Part shown: positions 18,122 to 26,782 of the stretch, one piece after another
Numbering within the stretch: position 1 is the first letter of the stretch
Layout: each line of letters opens with the position of its first letter
Assembly (NCBI RefSeq): GCF_004963255.1
Contig: NZ_SUGA01000004.1
Location: 62,001 to 126,000, forward strand
From: Mesorhizobium sp.
GTDB lineage: Bacteria > Pseudomonadota > Alphaproteobacteria > Rhizobiales > Rhizobiaceae
Reading direction: 5' to 3'
DNA length: 64,000 bases
Translations under genes and position numbers: made by a program
Notes under the pieces: model-generated
The model's database searches: none
Told to the model about the DNA's origin: nothing
Seen by the model: the letters and a program-made list of their open reading frames with translations, nothing else

Positions 18122-19108
18122 GTGAGCGCGGTGCGGCAGTCTGGAAGCGGTGTCTTCTCCATGAACGGGCGGGAGTGGTCTTTGCTTGTCGCCTGTTTGC
18201 TGGCGATCGCCATCTTCTCTGTCGCATCGCCGCACTACGCGACCCCGGGCAACGCGGTCACCGTGCTGCGCAACAGCGTCGAGCTGCTGCTGATCGGCCT
18301 CGGCATGACCTTGCTGCTCGCCATGGGCGGCATCGATGTCTCGATCGGCATCGTCATGGGCCTCGCGGCCATCGCCATCGGCCGTATAGTTGGCGCCGAT
18401 GGCAGCCCGTTCGTGGCGCTTGTCGCGGGCCCGCTCGTCGGTGCGCTGCTGGGCTGCGTGACGGCCGCCGTCGTCGTCCTCGGCCGCGTCCCGGCAATCG
18501 TCGGAACGCTTGGCTTGCTCGGCGTCTACCGCACCGCCGTGTTTGCGCTGCTTGGCGGGCAATGGCTTTCCGGCCTGCCCTCGAGCCTCACCGATCTGCT
18601 GGCAACCACCGTGCTCGGCATCCCCGTGCCGGCCCTGGTGATCGCCGTTGCCTATCTGACTGTCTGGCTGGCACTGCGGCGCACGCCCTATGGTTTGCAT
18701 CTGCTGGCGATCGGCAATTCGGAAGAAAAGGCGCGGCTTTCGGGAATTCCGGTGATCAAGGTCAGATTCCTGACCTTTGTCATCAGCGGCGTCCTGACCG
18801 GCATTGCCGCCACCTTCTATGTCGCAACCTACCGCAACGTTGAAATGTCGATCGGCAGCACCTCGGCGCTGGATGCCATCGCCGCGGTCATTCTCGGCGG
18901 CACAAGCATATTGGGCGGGCGCTGCAGCCTGCTCGGCACGGTGCTTGGCGTGCTCCTGCTCAGAATTCTCCAGAATGGCCTGCTTCTCATCGGTGTCCCC
19001 TCGCTTTGGCAGCCGGTCGTCACCGGCGTGCTGGTCATCGGTGTGCTCGGCTTCGAAGCGGTCTCCAATCGCCTGCCTCTTACCCGGTTCCAGCGAGCCC
19101 GCGCATGA
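18122..19108 (+). CDS. Sugar ABC transporter permease (first)
   Basis: A 328-residue inner-membrane protein of the RbsC/LsrC family with about 8-10 hydrophobic segments and the family motif LGMTLLLAMGGIDVSIGIVMG. The ATPase-contact region is around AIGNSEEKARLSGIPVIKVRFLTF. GTG at 18122 is the upstream start; ATG at 18161 (MNGREWSLL) is an alternative just before the first membrane segment. It overlaps the second permease gene as ATGA, suggesting coupled synthesis of a heterodimeric pore. Confidence 0.9.
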   Translation: MSAVRQSGSGVFSMNGREWSLLVACLLAIAIFSVASPHYATPGNAVTVLRNSVELLLIGLGMTLLLAMGGIDVSIGIVMGLAAIAIGRIVGADGSPFVALVAGPLVGALLGCVTAAVVVLGRVPAIVGTLGLLGVYRTAVFALLGGQWLSGLPSSLTDLLATTVLGIPVPALVIAVAYLTVWLALRRTPYGLHLLAIGNSEEKARLSGIPVIKVRFLTFVISGVLTGIAATFYVATYRNVEMSIGSTSALDAIAAVILGGTSILGGRCSLLGTVLGVLLLRILQNGLLLIGVPSLWQPVVTGVLVIGVLGFEAVSNRLPLTRFQRARA

Positions 19109-20064
19109 GAACGCTTCGGAACCTGCAGGGCCCGGCCCTGACCCTGGCTTTGCTGTGCGCGCTGTGGCTGATCGTGATTGTCGGCCTGCTGGCGCTCAAG
19201 CCTTCCGTCTTCAATCTCGGCACCGTAACCACCATTCTTCAGTTCTCGACCATCCTGGCACTGGTTGGCCTCGGACAGGGGATGGTCATCCTGGCCGGCG
19301 GCACAGGCATAGACCTGTCGGTCGGCGGCGCGGTTTCGCTCTCCGCCATCATCGCCATGCTGTCGCTCAAACTGGGCTTGCCGCCGGTCCTGCTGCCGGC
19401 CGTCTGCATCCTGGCCGGCGCAGCGCTCGGCGCCCTCAATGGATTGCTGGTGAACGGCCTGGCGCTGCTGCCCTTCATCGCGACGCTCGGCACCTTCTTC
19501 GTCTATTCCGGCGTAGCGCTTGCCGTCACGGGCGGCGCGGCCCAGTCGGGCGTGCCAGGATGGCTGCTTCTATGGGGGCGCGGTGTCGTCGCCGGCATTC
19601 CCGTGCCCTTCCTCACCCTGGCCATCCCCTGCTTCGCGCTGGCCGGCCTTGCGCTGATGGCGACGGCCTGGGGGCGCTGGATCTATGCGATGGGCTTCAA
19701 CGAACGCTCAGCCAGGCTGGTCGGCATTCCTGTCGATCGCGTGCGCTTCATCCTCTACGCCCTGAGCGGCGCGCTCGCCGGCGCCGCCGGCCTGGTTTCG
19801 CTCGCCTGGCTCGGCAGCGGCAGGCCCAATATCGGCCAGAACCTCGAGCTGGAATCTCTGACCGCCGCGATGCTTGGCGGCATCGCCATCACTGGCGGGC
19901 GCGGCGGCGTCGGGGGCGTGTTCGCGGCCGTGCTGCTCCTGGTCACGCTCAAGACCGGCCTGCTGCAACTGAACATCAACACGGTCTGGCAAGTGGGGAT
20001 CGTCGGCGCCCTTCTGGTGTTCGTCCTTCTTGCCGACCGGCTTTCCCAACGTTGGAGATCCTAA
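19105..20064 (+). CDS. Sugar ABC transporter permease (second)
   Basis: A 319-residue RbsC/LsrD-type inner-membrane permease with the motif LGQGMVILAGGTGIDLSVGGAV and the EAA-like region GFNERSARLVGIPVDRVRFILY. It starts within the stop of the first permease gene (ATGA), and its own stop TAA overlaps the ATG of the M20 hydrolase (TAATG). Two different permeases in one transporter match the LsrC/LsrD and RhaP/RhaQ arrangement. Confidence 0.9.
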   Translation: MRTLRNLQGPALTLALLCALWLIVIVGLLALKPSVFNLGTVTTILQFSTILALVGLGQGMVILAGGTGIDLSVGGAVSLSAIIAMLSLKLGLPPVLLPAVCILAGAALGALNGLLVNGLALLPFIATLGTFFVYSGVALAVTGGAAQSGVPGWLLLWGRGVVAGIPVPFLTLAIPCFALAGLALMATAWGRWIYAMGFNERSARLVGIPVDRVRFILYALSGALAGAAGLVSLAWLGSGRPNIGQNLELESLTAAMLGGIAITGGRGGVGGVFAAVLLLVTLKTGLLQLNINTVWQVGIVGALLVFVLLADRLSQRWRS

Positions 20065-21380
20065 TGCCTTCCATGGAAGAGACCATCGCCGCGCGCGTCG
20101 AGGCAGCGGCCGATCGCATCGTCGAGACGCTGAGCGATCTCGTCGCCTTCCCCTCGATCGTGAAATCCAATCCGAAAGAGGCCGGCCCGGGCGAGCGCGA
20201 CTGCCAACTCTATCTGCAGAAGCGCCTGGAGGCGCTCGGCTTCACCACCGATCTGTGGGACCCGGACGGCCCGGCGCTCTATGAAAAATACAAGGGACGC
20301 GCCGGCGCCAACAAGGGCAGGACATTTGAAGGCCGGCCCAATCTGGGCGGCGTGCTGAAGGGCACGGGCGGCGGCCGCTCGATCATGCTGACCGGTCATA
20401 TCGACGTCGTGCCGCCGGGTGCGGCCGGACACTGGGCAACCGATCCGTTCCAGCCCGTGCTGAAGGACGGTTTCCTGCATGGGCGCGGCACCGTCGACAT
20501 GAAGGGCGGCGTCGCCTGCATGCTGATGGCGGTCGAAATCCTGAAGGGGCTCGGCGTCAGTCTTTCCGGAGACATCGTCTTCACCACCGTCGTCGACGAG
20601 GAGATCGGCGGCATGGGGTCGCTCGCCATGGTCGATCGCGGCTTTCGCGCCGATGCCGGCATCATGACCGAGCCGACGGCAAACAGGATCGCGCCGCTCT
20701 GTCACGGCATATTGTGGGGCAGGATCATCATCGACGGCATCGGCGGCCATGCCGAGCTCACGCCGAACGCCTGGTATTCGAGCGGCCCGGTCGATGCCGT
20801 GCAACTCTGCCGGCAGATCCTCGACGGCATTGATATCCTCAACCGGCGCTGGATGTTCGATCCCAGGAAGAACCATCCGCTGATGGACCTGCCCAACCAG
20901 ATCATCGTCACCCAGATCAATGCCGGCGAGCACCCCTCCTCTATGGCTGGTCGCGGCGAGATCATCATCGACGCGCAGTACCTGCCGAGCGAGCATGACG
21001 AATTCAGGCTGGGCGGCAACGTCAAGCGCGAGATCGAAGAGCATATCGCCAATGTCTGCCAGGCGGACCCTTATCTGCGCCAGCACCCTGCCCGGGTCGA
21101 ATGGATCCTCGATGCCGACTGTGCCGAAATCCCCTCCGACAATCCGTTCGTGAGTGTCTTTCAGGAAGCCGTGAAGGACGCCAATCTGTCACCGATGCTG
21201 AGCGGCTTCGGCGCGCATAGCGACATCGGCCTGCCGACAGGCCTCGGCAACACGCCGACCGTCAATTTCGGCCCCGGCGACCCGGCGCAGGCGCATCAGC
21301 CCAACGAGCGCGTTTCGGTGCGCGACCTCGTCGATTGCACGAAGGCGATTGCGATTGCCGTGGAGAAATGGTGCCGCTAG
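20064..21380 (+). CDS. M20-family metallohydrolase (ArgE/DapE type)
   Basis: A 438-residue cytosolic amidohydrolase/peptidase. Metal and catalytic motifs are present: GHIDVVPPG, GRGTVDMKGG with the bridging Asp, the catalytic Glu pair in VVDEEIGG, and a late His in GFGAHSDIGLP. A dimerisation insert (GGHAELTPNAW) follows. The family removes acyl or aminoacyl groups (for example N-acetylornithine, succinyl-DAP). Being translationally coupled to the permease gene, it probably acts on the imported compound. This hints at an N-acylated or amide-linked sugar conjugate as substrate, which is inference. Confidence 0.88.
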   Translation: MPSMEETIAARVEAAADRIVETLSDLVAFPSIVKSNPKEAGPGERDCQLYLQKRLEALGFTTDLWDPDGPALYEKYKGRAGANKGRTFEGRPNLGGVLKGTGGGRSIMLTGHIDVVPPGAAGHWATDPFQPVLKDGFLHGRGTVDMKGGVACMLMAVEILKGLGVSLSGDIVFTTVVDEEIGGMGSLAMVDRGFRADAGIMTEPTANRIAPLCHGILWGRIIIDGIGGHAELTPNAWYSSGPVDAVQLCRQILDGIDILNRRWMFDPRKNHPLMDLPNQIIVTQINAGEHPSSMAGRGEIIIDAQYLPSEHDEFRLGGNVKREIEEHIANVCQADPYLRQHPARVEWILDADCAEIPSDNPFVSVFQEAVKDANLSPMLSGFGAHSDIGLPTGLGNTPTVNFGPGDPAQAHQPNERVSVRDLVDCTKAIAIAVEKWCR

Positions 21381-21589
21381 AGCAAGCTGGAGCATGATCC
21401 AGAACGGTAGCGAAGGCGCTGGCATAGTAATCCGGCCATCTGGCCGCCGCCTTGCGTCTCGAAAGTCGGCGTAAAGAGCAGATTTTGCCAATCAGATAGT
21501 CGGCTCTGGAGTTCCAACCGAAAAGCGAGCATGATGCGCTCGGCATTTCGGAACGCTTCGCGCGTTTGGAATGCCGGGAGGAACGGGAC
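21381..21589. other. Gene-free stretch with degenerate palindromic repeat before cox cluster
   Basis: It begins AGAGCAAGCTGGAGCATGATCC, which resembles the ends of the rhizobial AGAGCATGATCC repeat found elsewhere in the window. A second partial end (AGCATGATGCGCTC) lies near 21525. The ribosome site GGGAGGAA for the subunit II gene is at its right end. No clear promoter or Fnr-type box was found. Confidence 0.45.
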
Positions 21590-22477
21590 ATGGCCGTTGT
21601 GCTTGTACTCGTTTTGATCGTCGTGGGCTCGGTGTTGTTCCACCTGTTGAGTCCATGGTGGTGGACGCCCATTGCCTCCAACTGGGACTATATCGACAAC
21701 ACCATCATCATCAGCTTCTGGATCACCGGCATCGTCTTTGCCGCTGTCGTCCTGTTCATGGCTTATTGCGTCTTCCGCTTCCGGCATCGGGAAGGCAATC
21801 GCGCGGCATACGAACCCGAGAACAAGCGCCTCGAATCGTGGCTGATGATCGTCACCGCGTTCGGCGTCACCGCTTTGCTGGTTCCCGGCCTGTTCGTCTG
21901 GAGCCGCTTCGTCACGGTGCCAGGCGATGCGACCGCAATCGAGGTGGTCGCCCAGCAATGGCAGTGGAGCTTCCGTTTGCCGGGCAAGGACGGCAAGCTC
22001 GGCACTTCCGACACCCGCGACGTCACCGCCGACAATCCGTTGGGCGTCGCCCCCAAGGATCCGAACGGCCAGGACGATGTCCTGGTCCAAGCCGCCGATC
22101 TTCATCTGCCGGTCGGCAAGCCGGTCAAGGTGCTGCTGCGTTCGATCGACGTGCTGCATGATTTCTATATCCCGGAATTCCGCGCCAAGATGGACATGAT
22201 CCCCGGCTCGGTGACCTATTTCTGGTTCACTCCGACCAGGACGGGTACCTTCCAGGTCTTGTGCGCCGAACTATGCGGCCAAGGGCACCCGCTGATGCAT
22301 GGCGTGGTCGTGGTCGACACCGAGCAGGATTATCTGGCCTGGCTCGGCCAGCAGCAGACCTTCGCGCAATTGTCGGCGCCCCAGCAATCGGGCTCGGCGA
22401 AGCAGCCGCCAGGTAAGATAATGGCGTCCAATCTGGGCGTCGCGGCAAACTCGAAACTTTCGAGGTCCGCACAATAG
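21590..22477 (+). CDS. Cytochrome c oxidase subunit II
   Basis: A 295-residue protein with two N-terminal membrane helices and a periplasmic cupredoxin domain. The CuA site is complete: His in DVLHDFYIPEF, and CAELCGQGHPLMHG with two Cys, Glu, His and Met. It accepts electrons from cytochrome c and passes them to subunit I. There is no fused haem c domain; the C-terminus is a short disordered tail (SAKQPPGKIMASN...). The ATG at 21590 follows GGGAGGAAC. First gene of the oxidase operon. An alternative oxidase cluster of this kind (coxMNOP) is known in Bradyrhizobium. Confidence 0.93.
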   Translation: MAVVLVLVLIVVGSVLFHLLSPWWWTPIASNWDYIDNTIIISFWITGIVFAAVVLFMAYCVFRFRHREGNRAAYEPENKRLESWLMIVTAFGVTALLVPGLFVWSRFVTVPGDATAIEVVAQQWQWSFRLPGKDGKLGTSDTRDVTADNPLGVAPKDPNGQDDVLVQAADLHLPVGKPVKVLLRSIDVLHDFYIPEFRAKMDMIPGSVTYFWFTPTRTGTFQVLCAELCGQGHPLMHGVVVVDTEQDYLAWLGQQQTFAQLSAPQQSGSAKQPPGKIMASNLGVAANSKLSRSAQ

Positions 22478-22494
22478 GGCACGGAGGTGCTCCG

Positions 22495-24264
22495 ATGGTC
22501 GACGTCACACCCGCAGATGCCGTTCCGCCCGCCGAAGTTGGCGAGGTCGAACTCTACCATCCGCACAGCTGGTGGACGAAATATGTCTTCTCGCAGGATG
22601 CGAAGGTCATAGCGGTCCAGTACTCGGCGACGGCAACCGCGATCGGCCTTGTGGCGCTGGTTCTGTCCTGGCTGATGCGCCTGCAGCTCGGCTTTCCCGG
22701 CACGTTCGACTTCATCACACCGGAGGCCTATTACCAGTTCATCACCATGCACGGCATGATCATGGTGATCTACCTGCTCACCGCGCTCTTCCTCGGCGGC
22801 TTCGGCAACTACCTCATCCCGCTGATGGTCGGCGCCCGCGACATGGTCTTTCCCTATGTCAACATGCTGAGCTACTGGATCTATCTGCTCGCCGTGCTCG
22901 TTCTGGTGTCGAGCTTCTTTGCGCCGGGCGGGCCGACCGGCGCAGGCTGGACGCTCTACCCGCCGCAGGCCATCATGTCCGGCACGCCGGGCGGGCAGGA
23001 CTGGGGCATCATCCTGATGCTCTCTTCGCTCATCCTGTTCATCGTCGGCTTCACCATGGGCGGCCTCAACTATGTGGTGACGGTGCTGCAGGGCCGCACG
23101 CGCGGCATGACCTTGATGCGCCTGCCGCTCACCGTCTGGGGCATCTTCACCGCCACCGTCATGGCGCTGCTCGCCTTCCCGGCGCTGTTCGTCGCTTGTG
23201 TGATGATGCTGCTCGACCGCGTTCTCGGCACCTCATTCTTCATGCCGGCGATTGTCGAGATGGGCGAGCAACTGCAGCACAATGGCGGCAGCCCGATCCT
23301 GTTCCAGCACCTGTTCTGGTTCTTCGGCCATCCGGAGGTCTATATCGTGGCCCTGCCGGCCTTCGGCATCGTGTCCGACCTGATCAGCACGCATGCGCGC
23401 AAGAACATCTTCGGCTACCGCATGATGGTTTGGGCGATCATCGCCATCGGCGCCCTGAGCTTCGTCGTCTGGGCGCACCACATGTATGTCAGCGGCATGA
23501 ACCCCTATTTCGGCTTCTTCTTCGCGACCACGACCCTTATCATTGCCGTGCCGACGGCGATCAAGGTCTATAACTGGGTGCTGACGCTGTGGCGCGGCGA
23601 CATCCATCTGACCATACCGATGCTTTTCGCGCTCGCCTTCATCGTCACCTTCGTCAATGGCGGCCTGACCGGGCTGTTCCTCGGCAATGTCGTCGTCGAC
23701 GTGCCGCTGTCGGACACCATGTTTGTCGTTGCCCATTTCCACATGGTCATGGGAGTCGCGCCGATCCTGGTGATCTTCGGCGCGATCTATCACTGGTACC
23801 CGAAGGTCACCGGACGGATGCTGGACGAGACGCTCGGCCGCTTCCATTTCTGGGTGACCTTCGTTGGCGCCTACCTGATCTTCTTTCCCATGCATTATCT
23901 CGGCCTGATGGGCGTTCCGCGGCGTTACGCCGAGCTCACCGACATGACCATAATGACGGAATCGGCTCGTCATCTGAACTCGTTCATCTCGATCATGGCC
24001 TTCATCGTCGGCTTCGCCCAGATGGTGTTCCTGTTCAACCTGATCTGGAGCATCCGCCATGGCCGCGAGGCCGGCGGCAACCCATGGCGGGCGACGACGC
24101 TCGAATGGCAGACGCCGCAGACGCCGCCGGCGCACGGCAATTTCGGCAAGGAGCTGCCGATCGTCTATCGCTGGGCCTATGACTACAGCGTGCCGGGAGC
24201 CAAGGAGGACTGCATCCCGCAGAACGTGCCGGGCGACTTCGCGCCCTCGAGGGAGCCGGCATGA
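22495..24264 (+). CDS. Cytochrome c oxidase subunit I
   Basis: A 589-residue haem-copper oxidase core. CuB ligands and the cross-linked Tyr are in FGHPEVYIVALPAFG, the His pair in WAHHMYVSG, and haem ligands in VVAHFHMVMG and TMHGMIM. Proton-channel residues of A-type oxidases are present: Asp in GARDMVFPYVN, Glu in GHPEV and Lys in AVPTAIKVYNW. A full proton-pumping aa3-type enzyme is therefore expected. Ribosome site ACGGAGG. Stop overlaps the next start (ATGA). Confidence 0.96.
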   Translation: MVDVTPADAVPPAEVGEVELYHPHSWWTKYVFSQDAKVIAVQYSATATAIGLVALVLSWLMRLQLGFPGTFDFITPEAYYQFITMHGMIMVIYLLTALFLGGFGNYLIPLMVGARDMVFPYVNMLSYWIYLLAVLVLVSSFFAPGGPTGAGWTLYPPQAIMSGTPGGQDWGIILMLSSLILFIVGFTMGGLNYVVTVLQGRTRGMTLMRLPLTVWGIFTATVMALLAFPALFVACVMMLLDRVLGTSFFMPAIVEMGEQLQHNGGSPILFQHLFWFFGHPEVYIVALPAFGIVSDLISTHARKNIFGYRMMVWAIIAIGALSFVVWAHHMYVSGMNPYFGFFFATTTLIIAVPTAIKVYNWVLTLWRGDIHLTIPMLFALAFIVTFVNGGLTGLFLGNVVVDVPLSDTMFVVAHFHMVMGVAPILVIFGAIYHWYPKVTGRMLDETLGRFHFWVTFVGAYLIFFPMHYLGLMGVPRRYAELTDMTIMTESARHLNSFISIMAFIVGFAQMVFLFNLIWSIRHGREAGGNPWRATTLEWQTPQTPPAHGNFGKELPIVYRWAYDYSVPGAKEDCIPQNVPGDFAPSREPA

Positions 24265-24965
24265 GCGTCATCCTGGTCTTTCTGCTGGTGATCGCCGGCT
24301 TTGCCGGATGGTGGCTTTCGCACCAGCGGCTGACGGCCAAGCCCTGGCTGGAGCAAGGCCTGGCCGGGGATTTCGTCGGTTTCGACCGGTCGGCGCTGCC
24401 TACCGCCAAGATCGGCCTCGGCGTCTTCCTCGCCGTGGTCGGCTGCCTGTTTTCGCTGTTCACCAGCGCCTATTTCATGCGCATGGGCCTGCCCGACTGG
24501 CAGCCGCTGCCGCTGCCGCGCCTGCTCTGGCTCAACACCGGCGTGCTGGTGCTAAGCAGCGTCGCGCTGCAATGTGCCGTGGTCGCCGCGCGCAAGGGCC
24601 AGGTCGACAACGTCCGGCTGGGCCTTGCTACGGCGGGGTTCACGACGCTTGCCTTTCTCGTCGGTCAGTTGATGGCATGGTGGCAACTGACCGGGGACGG
24701 CTATCTGCTCGCATCCAACCCGGCCAACAGCTTCTTCTATCTGATCACCGGCATGCATGGCCTGCACATACTCGGCGGTCTGGTCGGCCTTGGGAGGACG
24801 AGCATCGGCGCCTGGAATGGAGCGCGGCCGGAGCGGCTTCGCCTAAGCGTCGAGCTCTGCGCCATGTACTGGCACTTCCTGCTTTTCGTCTGGCTCTGCA
24901 TCTTCGCCCTGTTGGCGGGTTGGGCCGCGACCTTCATCGACATCTGCCAACGGCTGATGACCTAG
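24261..24965 (+). CDS. Cytochrome c oxidase subunit III-like protein (first)
   Basis: A 234-residue protein with about six to seven membrane helices. The N-terminal part (MSVILVFLLVIAGFAGWWLS) is atypical for subunit III, but the later HGLHILGGLVGLGRTS and VELCAMYWHFLLFVWLCIF are the classical subunit III helices. It is one of two subunit-III-family genes in tandem, as in coxMNOP-type clusters. It overlaps the subunit I gene by 4 bases. Confidence 0.88.
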   Translation: MSVILVFLLVIAGFAGWWLSHQRLTAKPWLEQGLAGDFVGFDRSALPTAKIGLGVFLAVVGCLFSLFTSAYFMRMGLPDWQPLPLPRLLWLNTGVLVLSSVALQCAVVAARKGQVDNVRLGLATAGFTTLAFLVGQLMAWWQLTGDGYLLASNPANSFFYLITGMHGLHILGGLVGLGRTSIGAWNGARPERLRLSVELCAMYWHFLLFVWLCIFALLAGWAATFIDICQRLMT

Positions 24966-24974
24966 GAGACCGCA

Positions 24975-25697
24975 ATGGCTGACACGACCATGACCCATAC
25001 CAGCCAGATGGAGACCAGGCCCGCCGGCTGGCGCGGCATCGCCGCCGATTGGGCCTCGGATCAGCGGGCGTTCAAGAACGTGTCCTGGGGCAAGGCCATG
25101 ATGTGGATCTTCCTGCTCAGCGACACCTTCATCTTCGGCTGCTTCCTGCTCTCCTACATGACCGCGCGCATGTCCACGCGCGTGCCGTGGCCGAACCCGA
25201 GCGAGGTCTTCGCCCTTCGCATTGGCGGTTCGGAGATTCCGCTGATCCTGATCGCCATCATGACCTTCGTGCTGATATCGAGCAGCGGCACCATGGCGAT
25301 GGCTGTCAATTTCGGCTACCGCCATGATCGCCGCAAAACCGCGATCCTGATGCTTTTGACCGCGGCACTCGGCGCGACATTCGTCGGCATGCAGGCCTTC
25401 GAATGGACCAAGCTGATCACCGAAGGGGTGCGGCCATGGGGCAATCCCTGGGGGGCCGCGCAATTCGGCTCGTGCTTCTTCATGATCACCGGCTTTCACG
25501 GCACCCATGTCACGATCGGCGTGATCTTCCTGATCATCGTGGCGCGAAAAGTCTGGCGTGGCGATTTCGACATCGGACGGCCCGGCTACTTCACCAGCCG
25601 CCGGGGCCGGTACGAGAATGTCGAGATCATGGGTCTCTACTGGCACTTCGTCGACCTGGTCTGGGTGTTCATCTTCGCCTTCTTCTATCTTTGGTGA
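24975..25697 (+). CDS. Cytochrome c oxidase subunit III-like protein (second)
   Basis: A 240-residue subunit III family protein with the N-terminal amphipathic lead, helix WGKAMMWIFLLSDTFIFGCF, the motif GMQAFEWTKLI with the conserved Glu, ITGFHGTHVTIGVIFL, and IMGLYWHFVDLVWVFIFAFFYLW at the C-terminus. It supports the stability of the oxidase core. It starts 9 bases after the first subunit III gene with ribosome site TAGGAGA. Confidence 0.92.
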   Translation: MADTTMTHTSQMETRPAGWRGIAADWASDQRAFKNVSWGKAMMWIFLLSDTFIFGCFLLSYMTARMSTRVPWPNPSEVFALRIGGSEIPLILIAIMTFVLISSSGTMAMAVNFGYRHDRRKTAILMLLTAALGATFVGMQAFEWTKLITEGVRPWGNPWGAAQFGSCFFMITGFHGTHVTIGVIFLIIVARKVWRGDFDIGRPGYFTSRRGRYENVEIMGLYWHFVDLVWVFIFAFFYLW

Positions 25698-25704
25698 GGC
25701 AGAT

Positions 25705-26103
25705 ATGGCTGAAGCAACCGCAAACGGTCTCGGACAACACGCACTGCACGCCACCCATGCGCATGATGCGGCGGCCGTCGCCACCACCGACACCCACCAG
25801 GAGCACCCGATCAAGCTCTACCTGGTGGTCTGGGCCTGGCTGTTCATCCTCAGCACATGCTCCTACCTGGTCGACTATTTCGGCATCCACGGCTATCTCA
25901 GATGGTCGCTGATCCTGATCTTCATGATGCTCAAGGCGGGATTGATCGTCGCCGTCTTCATGCACATGGCCTGGGAGCGGCTAGCGATGATGTATGCGAT
26001 CATCCTGCCGCCGATATTGGTGCTGGTCTTCGTGACCATGATGGTTTTCGAAGCCGACTATACGCTGCTGACCCGTATCGCGTTTTTCGGACCCGGCCCC
26101 TGA
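25705..26103 (+). CDS. Cytochrome c oxidase subunit IV-like protein
   Basis: A 132-residue protein: a His-rich soluble N-terminus (LHATHAHDAAAVATTDTHQEH), then three membrane helices (LYLVVWAWLFILSTCSYLVDYF, SLILIFMMLKAGLIVAVFMHM, MYAIILPPILVLVFVTMMVF). This is the bacterial subunit IV/CyoD-like fold with the conserved Lys-Ala and MHM pattern. The His-rich N-terminus could bind metal (speculative). Last large gene of the oxidase operon. Confidence 0.85.
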   Translation: MAEATANGLGQHALHATHAHDAAAVATTDTHQEHPIKLYLVVWAWLFILSTCSYLVDYFGIHGYLRWSLILIFMMLKAGLIVAVFMHMAWERLAMMYAIILPPILVLVFVTMMVFEADYTLLTRIAFFGPGP

Positions 26104-26139
26104 TTGCATAAAAACGAGGAGATGTTCTCTTGCCGTATC

Positions 26140-26160
26140 GCGCGCCCTTTTTGGGCGCGC
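26140..26160. terminator. 8-bp GC hairpin after the oxidase operon
   Basis: GCGCGCCC, loop TTTTT, GGGCGCGC form a perfect stem 37 bases after subunit IV. No T-run follows the stem. It may attenuate or stabilise the transcript rather than terminate fully. Confidence 0.45.
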
Positions 26161-26189
26161 ACAGCGCGCTGTACCGCTTGATGGGCCTA

Positions 26190-26226
26190 TGATCTTTTTC
26201 GAAAATCGATCCCGATTTTCGGGTCA
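26190..26226. repeat. Palindromic ATGATC...CGAAAATCG repeat
   Basis: CGAAAATCG (26200-26208), loop ATCC, CGATTTTCG (26213-26221) with outer ATGATC / GGTCAT ends. It has the same architecture as the other AGCATGATCC-type rhizobial intergenic palindromes in this window. Confidence 0.6.
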
Positions 26227-26251
26227 TCCCGCCCGGTCGAAGGTGAACGTC

Positions 26252-26332
26252 ATGGACACGCGGACGCTTGTCATACTCGGCCTTGGCATAGTCGTTCTGC
26301 TGCTGTTGGGGTTCTTCGCGTTGCCGGCATAG
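26252..26332 (+). CDS. Putative 26-residue single-helix membrane peptide
   Basis: A 27-codon frame with ribosome site GAAGGTGAA at a good distance. It reads MDTRTLVILGLGIVVLLLLG followed by FFALPA: a charged N-terminus and one perfect transmembrane helix. Tiny single-helix subunits accompany several terminal oxidases (CydX, CcoQ-like), and this one lies 150 bases after the oxidase operon on the same strand. A role there is inferred. It is too short for ordinary gene finders. Confidence 0.45.
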   Translation: MDTRTLVILGLGIVVLLLLGFFALPA

Positions 26333-26401
26333 CGGCATGCGAGCGCGACATTTCAACAGCGCAATTGCAGGACGACCAGCGATTGTGCCCGGAAGGGCAG
26401 C

Positions 26402-26782
26402 CTATTTGGAGAACTGCTTCAGGTAGGCGATGACGTTGGCTATGTCCTTATCATCCTTGAGGCCGGCAAATGTCATCTTCGTGCCCTTGACCATCGCCTG
26501 GGGGGCGTGAAGGTAGGTCGCCAGGGTCGGCTCGTCCCATTTGACGCCGGATTTTCCAGCCGCGATCATGGCCGCGGAATAAGTGAAGTTGGGATGCGTT
26601 CCGGCAACACGCCCGATGACGCCGTTGAGAGACGGACCGATCCTGTTCTGGTCCTGGTCGGCAACGTGGCAGACCTTGCATTTGGTGAAGACCTTCTCGC
26701 CCGCGGCAGCATCTTGCGCCTGCGATGGGGTTGCGAGGATGGTGGTAGCGGACAAGACGATGAAAAGCGCGATTATACGCAT
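26402..26782 (-). CDS. Exported class I cytochrome c
   Basis: A 126-residue protein with a signal peptide (cleavage after about residue 22, SQA), haem-binding CKVCH at residues 35-39, RIGPSLNGVIGR after it, and the axial Met in MVKGTKMTFAGLKD. Typical of soluble cytochrome c2/c550 of alphaproteobacteria. It is convergent with the oxidase operon and could be its electron donor (inference). The ATG at 26782 follows GGGAGG; the longer upstream frame lacks a signal peptide. Confidence 0.92.
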   Translation of the reverse strand: MRIIALFIVLSATTILATPSQAQDAAAGEKVFTKCKVCHVADQDQNRIGPSLNGVIGRVAGTHPNFTYSAAMIAAGKSGVKWDEPTLATYLHAPQAMVKGTKMTFAGLKDDKDIANVIAYLKQFSK

